Below, in pieces: positions 38,601 through 55,000 of a stretch of 64,000 bases of DNA. Numbering within the stretch: position 1 is the first letter of the stretch; every line of letters starts with the position of its first letter. Both the position numbers and the translations under genes were made by a program. The stretch spans positions 372,001 to 436,000 of the forward strand of contig NZ_CP033019.1 of assembly GCF_003667705.1 (NCBI RefSeq), written 5' to 3'. The notes beneath the pieces are model-generated. The model was not told where the DNA came from, searched no databases, and saw only the letters and a list, made by a program, of their open reading frames with translations. The stretch is from Janthinobacterium agaricidamnosum (lineage in GTDB: Bacteria > Pseudomonadota > Gammaproteobacteria > Burkholderiales > Burkholderiaceae_D).

Positions 38601-41600
38601 CTTGATCAAGGTGTCGGCATTCTGGCCATCGTCGGGATACACGGCCACGCCCATGCAGCAGCTGAGAAAAAATTCATATTCGCCCAGTTGCAGCGGCTGC
38701 GCCACGGCGTCCTGGATGCGCTGCAGGATGGCGGCGCCCGGTTCGCCAGCGCCATGCTGTGGCAACAGCAGCACGAATTCGTCGCCGCCCAGGCGTGCCA
38801 CCGTGTCGACTTCACGCGTGGCGTCGCGCAGGCGCTCGGCCACGTTTTTCAGCACCAGGTCGCCCGCATCGTGGCCCAGGGTGTCGTTGACGAATTTAAA
38901 GCGGTCGAGATCGATGAACACCACCCACAGGGGCTGGCCGCTGCGCCGCGTCACGGCCATCGCCTGTTCCAGCCGTTCGCGCAGCAGGGCGCGGTTGGCC
39001 AGCCCCGTCAGGATATCGTGCCGGGCCTGGAATTCCAGTTCCTGCTCGAAGCGCATGACGGTGCTGATGTCGTATTGCGCCACGACAAAGTGGCTGACGG
39101 CGCCATCACCATCGTCGCGCACGGGCGCGACGAACAGCTCGCTCCAATAAGTGCTGCCATCCTTGCGGAAATTGCGCACGATGGCCTTGCCTTCGCGCTG
39201 TTCGCGCAGTGCGGCCGTAATCTGATGCATGTCTTGCCGCCCCTGCTCCGGACCCTGCAAGTCTTCCAGGCGCTGGCCGATGACTTCGCCGGCCGCATAG
39301 CCGGTGATGCGCTCGAAGGCGGGATTGACGTATTCGATCAGGTAGCCGGGTGCGTCGGCGCTGCACAGGATGATGGCGTTGGCCGACACTTCGATGATGC
39401 GTTCGCGCAAACGCAGCGACTTTTCATTGCGCATGCGCGCCGCGATGTCTTCGGACAGGCGCAAATTGGCAAACTGCAGCGCCGCCGTGCGTTCGCCCGT
39501 GATGCGGGCAATCACGAAATTGCGCGACACCAGCTGGTATACATAGGCCGTTGCCAGCAGGCTCGACAGCAGTCCGCCCAGCAGCACATACAGCGAACCG
39601 CGATGGTTGGCATCGGGCGCCATGCCTTTGGCCGGCAGCAGGGCCGCGCCCAGCGTATGCCCGCTGGCGTAGTACTGCAGCAACAGCTTGCTGCTTTCCG
39701 ACTCGATCTGGCGTGCCGAGGCGTAGCACAGGGCCGTCAGGCAAAGCCCGACCGTCAGGGTGATCAGGGCCGAGATGGAGACGGAAATGGAGATACGTTT
39801 GAAGAATGATTGCATGATGGCGTCCGGTAGCAGCGCCGGCGCCGATCCATGATCCGGCAGCTCTGGCAGTGACTGACTGTAGGGCGGCAGGCGCCGCGGG
39901 GTCCGTTCGCTGGCGAACGGACAAGCATGCTTGCAAGAAATATAGTCGGGCCACTGTGCAGGCGCTGTGTTACGCTGCTGCATATGGCGCCCCTCGTTCG
40001 GACGTCTTTCACTTCTCTCCCTAGCTGACGACTGGAAACCAGGAAAACTGCCCATGTCGAGTCCGCATGCCCAGCTGCACAACCCGAATCAAAACCATTT
40101 ACTCGCCGCCATGCTCGACGCCGATTTCGCGCGCCTGGCTCCCCATCTGGAGCAAGTCTCCATGCTGCTGGGCGATGTGATCTACGACTCGGGCGACAAG
40201 CTGCAGTATGTATACTTCCCCACCACGGCCATCGTTTCCATCCATTACCTGCTGGAAAACGGCGGCTCGTCCGAGATCGCCGGCGTCGGCAACGAGGGCA
40301 TCGTGGGCGTGTCGCTGTTCATGGGCGGCAACTCGACACCGAGCCGCGCCGTCGTGCAGACAGGCGGCGTCGGCTACCGGCTCAAGGCCCACCTGCTGAT
40401 GGAAGAGTTCGACCGCGCCGGCCCCGTCATGCGTTTGCTGCTGCGTTATACGCAAGCGCTGATCACGCAAATGTCGCAAACGGCCGTGTGCAACCGCCAC
40501 CATACGGTGGAGCAGCAGCTGTGCCGCTGGCTGCTGCTGACCATGGACCGCCTGCCGAACCGCGAGCTGACCATGACGCAGGAACTCATCGCCAACATGC
40601 TGGGCGTGCGCCGCGAAGGCGTCACGGAAGCGGCGGGGCGATTGCAGACGCGCGGCTTCATCAGCTACCGGCGTGGCCATATCTCCGTGCTGGACCGCGC
40701 CGGCCTCGAAGGCCATGTGTGCGAATGCTATGGCGTCGTGAAGAAGGAATTCACGCGCCTGCTGTCGGACGTGCGCCAGCGCCAAGGCCGCTAAACGCCG
40801 CATTTCCCTCTCTTTTATTATTGTCCTAGCCCAGGCTACCTATGTACTCAGTTGAAAATCACCCTACTCGCGCCCCTTCGCGCTGGCCCATGACATTGGC
40901 ATTCTCGTTCAGCGCCATCGTATTGGTGGTCATCGGCGTGCTGGCCTGGCGCGCGCCGCCTTTTGATGCGGCGATCCTGATCGAGGCCCTGGTATGCCTG
41001 CTGTTGCTGATGCTGGTGGCGCTGTACCGGCGCACGGTGTCGGCCAGCCTGCCGCGCCAGCTGCTCAAGGCGGGCGCCTTGCAGGATGCGATTTTCAACA
41101 GCGCCAATTTCTCGTGCATCGCCACCGATGCGCAGGGCGTGATCCAGATCTTCAACGTGGGCGCCGAACGCATGCTCGGCTACGCAGCCAGCGACGTGGT
41201 CGACAAACTGACGCCGGCCGGTATTTCCGACGCGCAAGAAATCGTCACCCGCGCCGCCGCCCTCAGCGCCGAGCTCGACACCGTCATCACGCCGGGCGTG
41301 GAAGCGCTCGTGTTCAAGGCCACGCGCGGCATCGAAGACATCTATGAGCTGACCCACATCCGCAAGGATGGCAGCCGCTTCCCCGCCATCGTCTCCGTGA
41401 CGGCCTTGCGCGACGCGCAGAGCAAGGTCATCGGCTATCTGCTGATCGGCACCGATAACACGGTGCGCAAGCAGGTCGAAGCGGAACAGGCGCTGCTGGA
41501 TCAGCGCCTGCGCGAACAGCAGGCGTATACGCGCTCGCTGGTCGAGACCAATAATGCCGAGTTGAAAAAGGCGCGACTGGTGGCGGAAAAAGCCAACCGC

Positions 41601-44165
41601 GCCAAGTCCGAATTCCTGTCGAGCATGAGCCATGAATTGCGCACGCCCCTGAATGCCGTGCTGGGTTTCGCCCAGCTGATGGCGTCCGACGTGCCGCCGC
41701 CGAGCCCGCCGCAGCAGCGCTCGATCGAGCAGATTCTCAAGGGCGGCTGGTACCTGTTGCGTTTGATTAATGAAATCCTCGACCTGGCCATGATCGAATC
41801 GGGCAAGGTCACCCTGTCGCAGGAAGCGATGTCGCTGCTCGACGTGCTGCAGGATTGCCAGGCCATGATCGCGCCGCAGGCGGAAAAGCGCGGCATCCGC
41901 ATGCATTTCCCCCGCTGCGGCAAGGCCTTTTATGTGCATGCGGACCGCACGCGCGTGAAACAGGTGATGATCAACCTGCTGTCGAACGCCATCAAGTACA
42001 ACCAGGGCGGCGGCGCCGTCACCGTCGAATGCAGCCGGCATGGCGAGCGCGTGCGCGTGAGCGTGCGCGACAGCGGCGCCGGCCTCGACGCGGCCCAGGT
42101 GGCGCAGCTGTTCCAGCCGTTTAATCGCCTGGGACAGGAAAACAGCACGGAAGAGGGCACGGGCATCGGCCTGGTCGTCACCAAGCAACTGGTCGAATTG
42201 ATGGGCGGCACCATCGGCGTCGACAGCACCGTCGGCGTGGGCACCACGTTCTGGTTCGAGCTGGCCGCCAGCAGCGCACCGGAACTGGTGCTGGGCGACG
42301 GCGATGCGCTGCCGCAGGTGCAGGAACCGCAGGAAAGCCAGCGCACTTTGCTGTACGTGGAAGACAATCCCGCCAACCTGGCGCTGGTCGAGCAATTGAT
42401 CGCCCGCCGCAGCGACTTGAAACTGCTGACGGCCATCGATGCGCATCTGGGCATCGACCTGGCGCGCACCTATCAGCCCGACGTGATCTTGATGGATATC
42501 AACCTGCCCGGCATCAGCGGCTATGGCGCGCTGCATATCCTGCATGATGATCCCCTCACCAGCCACATCCCCGTCATGGCCTTGTCGGCCAATGCCGTGC
42601 CGCGCGACATCGAGAAAGGCTTGCAAGCGGGCTTCTTCCGCTATCTCACCAAGCCGATCAAGGTGGTCGAATTCATGGATGCGCTCGATGTAGCCCTGCA
42701 CCATGCAGCCGCGCACGGCCTGGCCGACGACACTCACGCAATACGCTAATTCAGCAATCAATTTTAGGAATACCGCCATGCTTCAAGCCACCGAGATCCT
42801 GAACGCCAGCATCCTCATCGTCGATGACCAGGAGGCCAACGTCATGCTGCTCGAACAGGTGCTGCGCAATGCCGGCTACACGCGCATCACGTCCACCATG
42901 GACCCGCAAGCCGTGCGCGCGCTGCATCAGCAGCACCGCTACGACCTGATCCTGCTCGACTTGCAGATGCCGGAAATGGATGGCTTCGAAGTCATGGAAG
43001 GCTTGCGCGACCTCGAGGCGGGCAGCTATCTGCCCGTGCTGGTGATCACGGCCCAGCCCGGTCACAAGCTGCGCGCCCTGCAGGCGGGCGCCAAGGATTT
43101 CGTCAGCAAGCCCTTCGACCTGGTGGAAGTCAAGACGCGCATCCACAACATGCTGGAAGTGCGCTTGCTGTACCAGAAGCTGGCCGAATACAACAAGTCG
43201 CTGGAACAGATGGTGGAAGACCGCACGGCGGAGCTGCGCGAAAGCGAAGCGCGCTTCCAGCGCTTCACGGAACTGTCTTCCGACTGGTACTGGGAACAGG
43301 ATGCACAGGGCAATTTGACGCGCTTTTCCGGCCCCGTGGCCGAGATGCTGGGCATCGGCAGCGAGGAAGAGCCGCAGCGCTGGAATGCCGCCGAGCGCGC
43401 CTTGCTCGACGCAAAAATTGCCGCGCGCGAACCGTTCCTCGATTTCATCTACAGCCGCGCCAACCTCGACGGCAGCACGCAGTATCTGCAGGTCAGCGGC
43501 GAACCGATGTTCGACAATGGCAGCCGCTTCATCGGCTACCGCGGCATCGGCCTCGATGTCACGGAGCGCTTGCGGGGAGCGTGATTTATACTTGGTGTTA
43601 TTGATATTGACCAGGAAAAATCATGACTGACAAATCACCACCGCAATACTGGTTCCCTGCCAAGACCTATGGCTGGGGCTGGGGCTTGCCCATCACCTGG
43701 CAGGGCTGGCTGGTGTTCCTGGCCGCGCTGGCGCTGTTCGCCTGCGGCGCCTTCCTGTTCCCGCCGCAAACCATGCTGGTTGGCTACATCATCTATGAAG
43801 CGGCCATCGTCGCCGTGCTCATTTTCATCTGCCAGCTGAAGGGCGAACCGACCGCCTGGCGCTGGGGCAAGAAGAAATAATCGTGCCGGCATCTGCTGCA
43901 TTGCAGCAGATGCGCAAAGACGACACCTGCAAGAAATCATCTGGCCACGCGGCGCGAACCGCGTATAATTGGCTCGCTGCCGCAAGGCGGCAAACGCTAG
44001 GGGTCCTGCCTTTCGCTGTGGAAACACAGTGCAAGCGCGGGTGAGAAATACCCTCCGAACCTGATCTGGATAATGCCAGCGAAGGGAAGCTTTAGGATGA
44101 ACGCACCCCGCTTTTCCGCGTGCGTAATTCCGAACCTCCTTAGCTGGCTCCAGGCTTAAAAATAG

Positions 44166-46094
<1,929 letters not shown>

Positions 46095-49000
46095 TGAAGG
46101 AGAGCGTGATGCCTGCATTGATATCCATCACGCTCAACGGCGCGCCGCACCAGGTGCCGCCGGGGCAAACCCTCGATCAACTGATCGCCGCGCTGTCGCT
46201 GGAAAACCAGGCGCTGGCGCTGGCCGTCAACCGCAACGTCGTGCCGCGCAAGGCGTGGCCAGGACAGGTCTTGCAAACGCAAGACCAAGTGGAAATTGTA
46301 CGCGCCATTGGCGGTGGCTGAAAACGTCCAAGCAAACCTACTGCGCGTCGTGCTTTGCGGCCTGTGATGCTCACCGGCTCGGCGCCCCCGTGCTCTAGCA
46401 CGGTTGCGCGTCTCGGCCACAAATCATCGCCGCTCGCTACGGTTTTCTTCGGACGTTTAAAAACTTAAGGAAAAGCACATGAATACCGCAACACATGACG
46501 ACCTGCTGACCATCGCAGGCAAGCAATACCAATCGCGCTTGCTGGTGGGCAGCGGCAAGTACAAGGATTTGCCGCAGACGCGCGAAGCGACGGATGCGGC
46601 CGAGGCGCAGATCATCACGGTGGCGATCCGCAGGGTCAACATTGGCCAGGACCCTAACGCGCCCAGCCTGCTCGACTTCGTGCCGCCGGACCAGTACACG
46701 ATACTGCCGAACACGGCCGGCTGCTACAACGCCAAAGACGCCGTGTACACCCTGCAGCTGGCGCGTGAACTGCTGGGCGGGCGCAACCTGGTGAAGCTGG
46801 AAGTGCTGGGTGATGAAAAGACCCTGTTCCCGCACATGCCGGAAACGTTGATTGCGGCCGAAGCGCTGGTCAAGGATGGTTTTGACGTGATGGTCTACTG
46901 CAGCGACGACCCCATCCAGGCGAAGATTCTGGAAGAGATCGGCTGCGTGGCCGTCATGCCGCTCGCTTCGCTGATTGGCTCGGGCATGGGCATCCTGAAT
47001 CCGTGGAATTTGTCGCTGATCATCGACCAGGCAAAGGTGCCTGTGCTCGTCGATGCGGGCGTGGGCACGGCGTCGGATGCGGCCATTGCCATGGAACTGG
47101 GCTGCGATGGCGTGCTGATGAACACGGCCATTGCCGGCGCGCGTGACCCCGTGCGCATGGCGCGTGCCATGAAGCTGGCCGTGCGGGCCGGGCGCGAAGC
47201 GTTTCTGGCGGGACGCATGCCGCGCAAATTTGCCGCGTCGCCGTCGTCGCCGATGGCGGGCCGCCTGACGTGACGGGGCCAACGTTGCCGACGGTGCTGG
47301 TGTTTGCCGGCGCCGACCCGTCCGGCGGCGCCGGCATCGCCGCCGATATTGTCGCGATTGCCGCGCAGGGCGCGCATGCCTTGCCCGTGATCACGGCGCT
47401 GACGGTGCAGGACAACGACAGGGTCTTCGGCGTGCAGCCGGTGGCGCCGGAATGGCTGCGCCGGCAGGCGCTGGCGCTGATCGACAAGATGGTAATCAGC
47501 GCCGTGAAAATCGGCATCCCGGGCAGCGCCGCGAATGCGGCCGTCATCGCGCAGCTGATCGCGCAATTGCGCCAAAGCCGGCCGGACTTGCCCGTGGTGC
47601 TCGATCCCGTGCTGGCCAGCGGCCATGGCGACGTGCTCAGCCGGGACGATGCCGTGCTGGCGCTGGCGCCCTTGCTGCCGGTGACGACCGTGATCGTACC
47701 GAACGGGCCCGAAGCGCTGGCTCTCGGCGGCGAAGCAGCGTTGCGCGCGCAAGGCTGTGGCCACGTGCTGGTGACGGGTGGCCACGGCGAGGGCCAGACG
47801 ATCATCAACCGCTGGTTTGACGCCGCTGGCGAGGAGCGCGAATGGTGCTGGCCGCGCCTGCCCGGAGAATTTCACGGCAGCGGCTGCACCCTGGCCTCGG
47901 CCATCGCGGCGCGCCTGGCGCTGGGACAGGCATTGCCTGAAGCGCTTGATCTGGCGCAAAGCTATTGCCATGCGGCCCTGGCCGGCGCGTATGCGATTGC
48001 GCCAGGTCAGCTTATGCCGCAACGATTCATTCAATAAGGAAAACATCATGCGTGGACTGTATCTGGTTACCCCGAATTGGGACGACACCGACCGCCTGCT
48101 CGACATCACGGAACAGGCCTTGCACGGCGGCGTGGCCCTGCTGCAATACCGTCACAAGAGCGCCGAGGCGCAGCAGCGGCGCGAGCAGGCGGGCGCCTTG
48201 CTGGCCCTGGCCCGCAAGTATGGCGTGCCCTTCATCATCAATGACTTTATCGCGCTGTGCGAAGAACTCGACGCCGATGGCGTGCACGTGGGCGGCCTGG
48301 ACGCGTCCGTGGCGCAGGTGCGCGCCCGCCTGGGCAAGGACAAGATCGTCGGCGCTTCCTGCTATGGCGACATGGCCCTGGCCAGGACGGCCGAGGCCGG
48401 CGGCGCCAGCTATGTGGCCTTCGGCGGCTTTTATCCTTCGCTGGTGAAAAAGTATCCGGTGACCACGCCCCTGGACATCGTGCTGCAGGCGAAACGCGAG
48501 ATCGCCTTGCCCTGCGTGGTGATCGGCGGCATGACGCCGGAGAACGCGGCGCCGCTGGTGGCGCGCGGCGCCGACATGGTGGCGGCCATCAGCAGCGTCT
48601 TTAATAATGCATACGAGGCGGACGATGTGAATATTGCGGTGCAGCAATTCAATCAATTATTCGCGGCATGAGCATGGACATACGGGGCTGATTTGGGGCA
48701 ATAATCGGCATATAATAAGAACATCATTCATTACCGAGGTTCCCCACCCATGAGTCAGCCAGCCGCCGCGAAACGCCTTATCCTGATCGTTGACGATGAC
48801 CAGCTCCTGTTGGAATTCCTCGGCGAAGTCCTGCGCCATGCCGGCTACGAGACGGCCCTGGCCAATTCGGCCGAAGTGGCGCTGCAGCTGGTCGCCCAGC
48901 GCGAGCCGGACCTGGCTTTGCTCGACATCCACATGCCGGGCATGTCCGGCCTGGAACTGGCCAAGCGCCTGCATGGCGAGACGGGCGTGCCGTTCATGTT

Positions 49001-52000
49001 CCTGTCCGGCAGCGGCGACAGCGAATCGGGCAAGCAGGCGGCCGCCTATGGCGCCGTCGGCTACGTGGTCAAACCCGTCGACGAAGGCCGCTTGATGCCG
49101 GCATTCGAAGCGGGCCTGGCGCGTGCCGATGAAATCCGCCAGTTGCGTCGCACCGAGCTGAACCTGAACGCGGCCCTGGCCGCCGGCCGCGAAACGAGCT
49201 TGGCCGTGGGTTTGCTGATGGGCAAGTTCCAGACGGACCGCAACACGGCGTTCGAAGTGCTGCGCGACCATGCCCGTTCCAGCCGCCGCAAGATCAATGA
49301 AATCGCCAGCCAGCTGTTGCTGGCCGAGGAAACCCTGAACGGCTTGCACGGCGCATTTTTGAACCGGGCAAAGACCAAGTAAGCGTATCCTCTCGCGCCC
49401 GCATGCCTGCCTTGCTATGATGTGGCGATACGGCGCGCTGGCGCGCCTGGTTCAACCATAGACAGGACATACATGAAAACCAAAGCAGCGATTGCCTGGA
49501 AGGCGGGCGCCCCGCTGACCATCGAAGAAGTCGACCTGGCCGGCCCGCGCGAGGGCGAAGTACTGGTCGAGATCAAGGCCACGGGCATTTGCCACACCGA
49601 TTACTACACCCTGTCGGGCGCCGACCCTGAAGGCATCTTCCCGTCCATCCTCGGCCATGAAGGCGCCGGCATCGTCGTCGACGTGGGCCCGGGCGTGAAA
49701 AGCCTGAAGAAGGATGACCACGTCATCCCCCTGTACACGCCGGAATGCCGCCAGTGCAAATTCTGCCTGTCGCAAAAGACCAACCTGTGCCAGTCGATCC
49801 GCTCGACGCAGGGCCGCGGTCTGATGCCGGACGCCACCTCGCGCTTCTCCATCGACGGCAAGCCCATCTTCCACTACATGGGCACCTCCACCTTCTCGAA
49901 CTACATCGTCGTGCCGGAAATCGCGCTGGCAAAAATCCGCGAAGACGCACCGTTCGACAAGGTCTGCTACATCGGCTGCGGCGTCACCACCGGCGTGGGC
50001 GCCGTGCTGTTTACGGCCAAGGTCGAGGCGGGCGCGAATGTCGTCGTGTTCGGCCTGGGCGGCATCGGCCTGAACGTGATCCAGGCGGCCAAGATGGTCG
50101 GCGCCGATAAAATCATCGGCGTGGACATCAACCCGGCGCGCCAGGCCATCGCGCGCAAGTTCGGCATGACGCATTTCGTCAATGCCAACGAAGTGGAAAA
50201 CGTCGTCGACAACATCGTGCAGTTGACGGACGGCGGAGCCGACTACAGTTTTGAATGCATCGGCAACACCACCACCATGCGCCAGTCGCTCGAGTGCTGC
50301 CACAAGGGCTGGGGCCAGTCCATCATCATCGGCGTGGCGGCGGCCGGCCAGGAAATTTCCACCCGTCCATTCCAGCTGGTGACGGGGCGCGTGTGGAAAG
50401 GTTCCGCCTTCGGCGGCGCGCGCGGCCGCACGGACGTGCCGAAGATCGTCGACTGGTACATGGAAGGCAAGCTCAATATCGACGACTTGATCACGCACCG
50501 TCTGAAGCTCGACGACATCAACCAAGGTTTCGACCTGATGAAAAGCGGCGAATCGATCCGCTCCGTCGTGCTGTATTAATTGAAATACGCCGTACCACGG
50601 CGTTTTTGCGGAGGCTGCGGCCTCCGTTTTTTTTTGCCCCGCGTGCCATCCATCGTCCATGTCTGCCATCCAGGCAAGTCTTTTTGCAGCCTGTCGCACC
50701 GCGCTGGAGCCGTGCGCCATCCATCGCTACAGTCAATGCTCCACTACTTTTGCGACGAGGCAGCCATGTCCACTTCCCACCGTTTGATCCTCAGCCTGGC
50801 CGGTATTGTGCTTGGCGGCAGCGCGCTGGCCGTGCAGCCGTCGCAGCCGCCCGCGCCGCCGGCCGCACCGGCCGCGCCGAGCAAGAAAATCAGTATTTCC
50901 ATGGGCAGCGGCGATGGCTATGCGCTCGTCGACAGCAGCGAGGATAGCGTCACCATGGCCGGCACCGATGTCGACGGCCAGCAGATCAAGCAGCTGCAGC
51001 GTTCGCTCAAGGGGCAGTTCTTGTGGTTCCGCGACCAGGGCAAGGGCTATGTGACGCAGGATGCCGCGCTGCTGGCCCGCGTGCGCGACGCCTGGAAGCC
51101 GTCGCAAGATCTGGGCTTTCAGATGAGCGGCCTGGGCAAGCAGATGAGCGAACATGGCAAGGCGATGGGCGAACTGGGCAGCAAGATGGGCGCCCATGGC
51201 GCGGCGCAGGCGAACGTCGGCGCGCGCGATGTGGCGCAACTGCAGGCGCTGGGCCGCCAGCAGCAGGAACTGGGCCGCAAGATGGGCGAGGCGGCACGCC
51301 GCCAGGCGCAGGCCACCACGGAGACGGCGCGCCGCGCGGCCGGACGCGAGGTGGAACGCCTGCAGCAGCAGATGGAAGATGCGCAGGACGCCATGGAAGA
51401 GGTCAACGACCGCATTGCCACCGCGCAAGAACGCGAGGCGGACAAGGTGGATGTGCTGTCGCGCCAGATGGATCAGCGCGGCAAGCCGATGGAAACCCTG
51501 GGCAAGCAGATGGAAGCGCTGGGACGCCAGCAGGAAAAAGCCACCAAGGCAGCCGACAAGGCCACACGCCAGGTGATTGCCCAGGCGCTCAGCGAAGGCA
51601 AGGCCAAGCCGGTGCGCTAGACTTGGTTCCAGCTGGCGGCCACGGCCCGGTATTGCGCCGGCAGCTGCGCCCTGGCCTCGTCTTCGCTCGCATACACCTC
51701 ATCCTGCAGCGTATCCCAGCGAGCGTCGCAGCTGAAACGGTAGACGCGCGCCTCGCCCGCATACTGGCACACGGCCAGGCCGTGGATGGCGATGGGGGCG
51801 GTGCCGACTTCACTGGCGACGTGGCCGAAGGGCAGGTCGGACCAGGCCCAGGCCAGTACGCGGGCGCCGTCGAGGTGGGTGGGTGGTGTCATGGGGATAC
51901 AGGCCGTTGTGTCGGGATGCCGATTGTAGCGCGCGTGGGTAAAATGGCGCGACCGCTGGACAAATGCACAGTATTTTTAGCCATGCCGGTATAATCACGG

Positions 52001-55000
52001 GATGCAAAATCTTCTTCACAACCTCAATCCCGAACAATTGGCTGCCGTCACCCTGCCGGCCCAGCATGCGCTGATCCTGGCCGGCGCCGGTTCGGGCAAG
52101 ACCCGCGTGCTGACCACCCGCATTGCGTGGCTGATCCAGACCCAGCAGGTATCGCCGCCCGGCATCCTGGCCGTGACCTTTACGAATAAAGCCGCCAAGG
52201 AAATGCTCACGCGCCTGTCGGCCATGCTGCCGATCAATACGCGCGGCATGTGGATCGGCACCTTCCACGGCCTGTGCAACCGCTTGCTGCGCACGCATTA
52301 CCGCGACGCGGCCTTGCCGCAGACGTTCCAGATCCTCGATTCGCAGGATCAGCTATCCGTGATCAAGCGCTTGTTGAAGGCGAACAACATCGATGATGAA
52401 AAATTCCCGCCGAAGACGGTGATGTATTTCATCAACAATGCCAAGGACCAGGGCTTGCGCGCCACGGACGTGGAAGCGTATGACGCGCACGAGCGCAAGA
52501 TGGTCGAGCTGTACCAGCTGTACGACGACCAGTGCCAGCGCGAAGGCGTCGTCGATTTTGCGGAATTGCTGCTGCGCACTTACGAGTTGCTCAGCCGCAA
52601 TCAACCGTTGCGCGAGCATTACCAGGCCCGTTTCCGCCATATCCTCGTCGACGAGTTCCAGGATACGAACAACCTGCAATACAACTGGCTGAAATTGCTG
52701 GCCGGCCATGGCAGCCGCGATGGCGGCGCCCTGTTTGCCGTCGGCGACGATGACCAGAGCATCTACGCCTTCCGCGGCGCGAATGTCGGCAACATGAGCG
52801 CCTTCGAGCATGAGTTCCAGGTCAAGAACTTGATCAAGCTGGAGCAGAACTACCGCTCGCACGGCCACATCCTCGACAGCGCCAACGTGTTGATCGCGAA
52901 CAATAGCAAGCGCCTGGGCAAGAATTTGCGCACGGACGCTGGCCATGGCGAGCAGGTGCGCGTGTATGAAGCCAGTTCTGACTTGCAGGAAGCGCAGTGG
53001 ATCATCGAAGAGGCGAAAAGCCTGATCGCCGACGGCGCCTCGCGCAGCGAAATCGCGATTCTGTACCGTTCGAACGCGCAGTCGCGCGTGATCGAACACG
53101 CGCTGTTCTCGGCCGCGATTCCATACCACGTGTATGGCGGCCAGCGTTACTTCCAGCGCGCCGAGGTCAAGCACGCGATTGCCTATTTGCAATTGATGGA
53201 TAATCCGCACAATGACTCCGCTTTCTTGCGCGTGGTCAATTTTCCCACGCGCGGCATCGGCATGCGCTCGATCGAGCAATTGCAGGCCGCGTCGGAACAG
53301 TACGGCATTTCGCTGTACGCATCCGTGCCGTATGTGGCCGGCAAGGCGGGCAGCGTGCTGGCCGGTTTCGTCAAACTGATCGAAGGCGTGCGCTTCGAAA
53401 CGCAGCAATTATCTCTGCCGGAAATGGTCAGAGTCGTGCTGGAAGCGAGTACCTTGCTGCAACACTATCAGAATGAAAAGGAAGGCGCCGACCGCATCGA
53501 GAATCTGGAGCAGATGGTCAGCGCGGCCAGCCAGTTCATTTCCGAGGAAGGTTTTGGACAGGGCGCACCGGCCCACCTGGGCCCAGCAGCCCAGGCGCAG
53601 TCGGGCGCGCCCGTCGTCAACCAGGATGGCATCGAGATACTCGACGCGGACGCGCCGCTGCCGGCCGTGATGTCGCCGCTCTCCGCCTTCCTCTCGCACG
53701 CGTCGCTGGAAGCGGGCGACAACCAGGCGCAGGCGGGCCAGGATGCGCTGCAGATGATGACGGTACATTCGGCCAAGGGCCTGGAATTCGACAATGTGTT
53801 CATTACGGGCCTGGAAGAGGGCCTGTTCCCGCACGAAAGCAGTTCGAAGGAAGACAACGGCGTGGAAGAGGAACGCCGGCTGATGTACGTGGCCATCACG
53901 CGCGCGCGCAAGCGGTTGTACATGAGTTTTTCGCAGACGCGCATGCTGCACGGCCAGACGCGCTACAACATGAAGTCGCGCTTCTTCGACGAGTTGCCGG
54001 AAGAGTCCTTGAAATGGCTGTCGCCGAAGGTGCAGGCCAACTGGTTCGGCAACCGCAAGTCGGCCTGGGACGAGGCGCCCAAGGTGGCCAGCCTCGGTTC
54101 GGACAATGCGATTGCGCAAAAGATCGCGCAAAAAGCCACGGGCGGCGGCTGGCGCATCGGCGAATCGGTGGCGCACGCCAAGTTCGGCGAAGGCGTGATC
54201 GTCAATATCGAAGGCGGCGGCGGCAATGCGCGCGCGCAGATCAACTTCGGACAGCACGGCATGAAGGTGCTGGACCTGGGAATTGCCAAGCTGGAACGTC
54301 TGGGACGGTGATGTGGTACGCGGGATGGCTGACGATGGCGTCGGATTACGCCTTCGGCTAATCCGACCTACGCCAGGAACGGTGATCTGGTCTGGCGCGT
54401 AGGTCGGATTAGCGTAGCGTCATCCGACAACATTGTTGGCCTCGCAGCGTCGGATTACGCGGCGTGCCGCCGCTAATCCGACCTACGTTGTGGCATTGCA
54501 AGGCATTCGAGAGCGTGTAGGTCGGATTAGCGCAGCGTAATCCGACATCATTGTTGGCGTTGCAAGGCATTCGATATATAAAAAAGGGGCAGCCTGCGCA
54601 GGCTGCCCCTTTTTACATCTGGCCGGTGATCACTCTCCGGTCTTGTCCAGCGACACCGTCTTGCTCTCATCGACGGGCAGGCCGAAGATTTGCCGGTAGG
54701 CGGCGTAGAACGAGCAATGCATGATGATGGTGAGTATCATCGACAGGGGCATCATCAGCTGCATCATCAGCGGCGTGCGGCCAAAGATGACGGCCAGTAA
54801 CTGGCTGGTGACGACGCTGATGGCGAACCAGGTGGCGGCGAAGACGATGAAGGCCGACAACGAACGCCAGACGGCGAAAAAGCTGAAGAACAGCGCCTTG
54901 CCCAGGCCGGTTTGGCGCCAGTAGATCAGCGGCGCGGCAAAGCAGAAGGCCATGGCGGCGGGCACGTACAGCACGATGGCCAGCAGGATGCCCAGGCCCA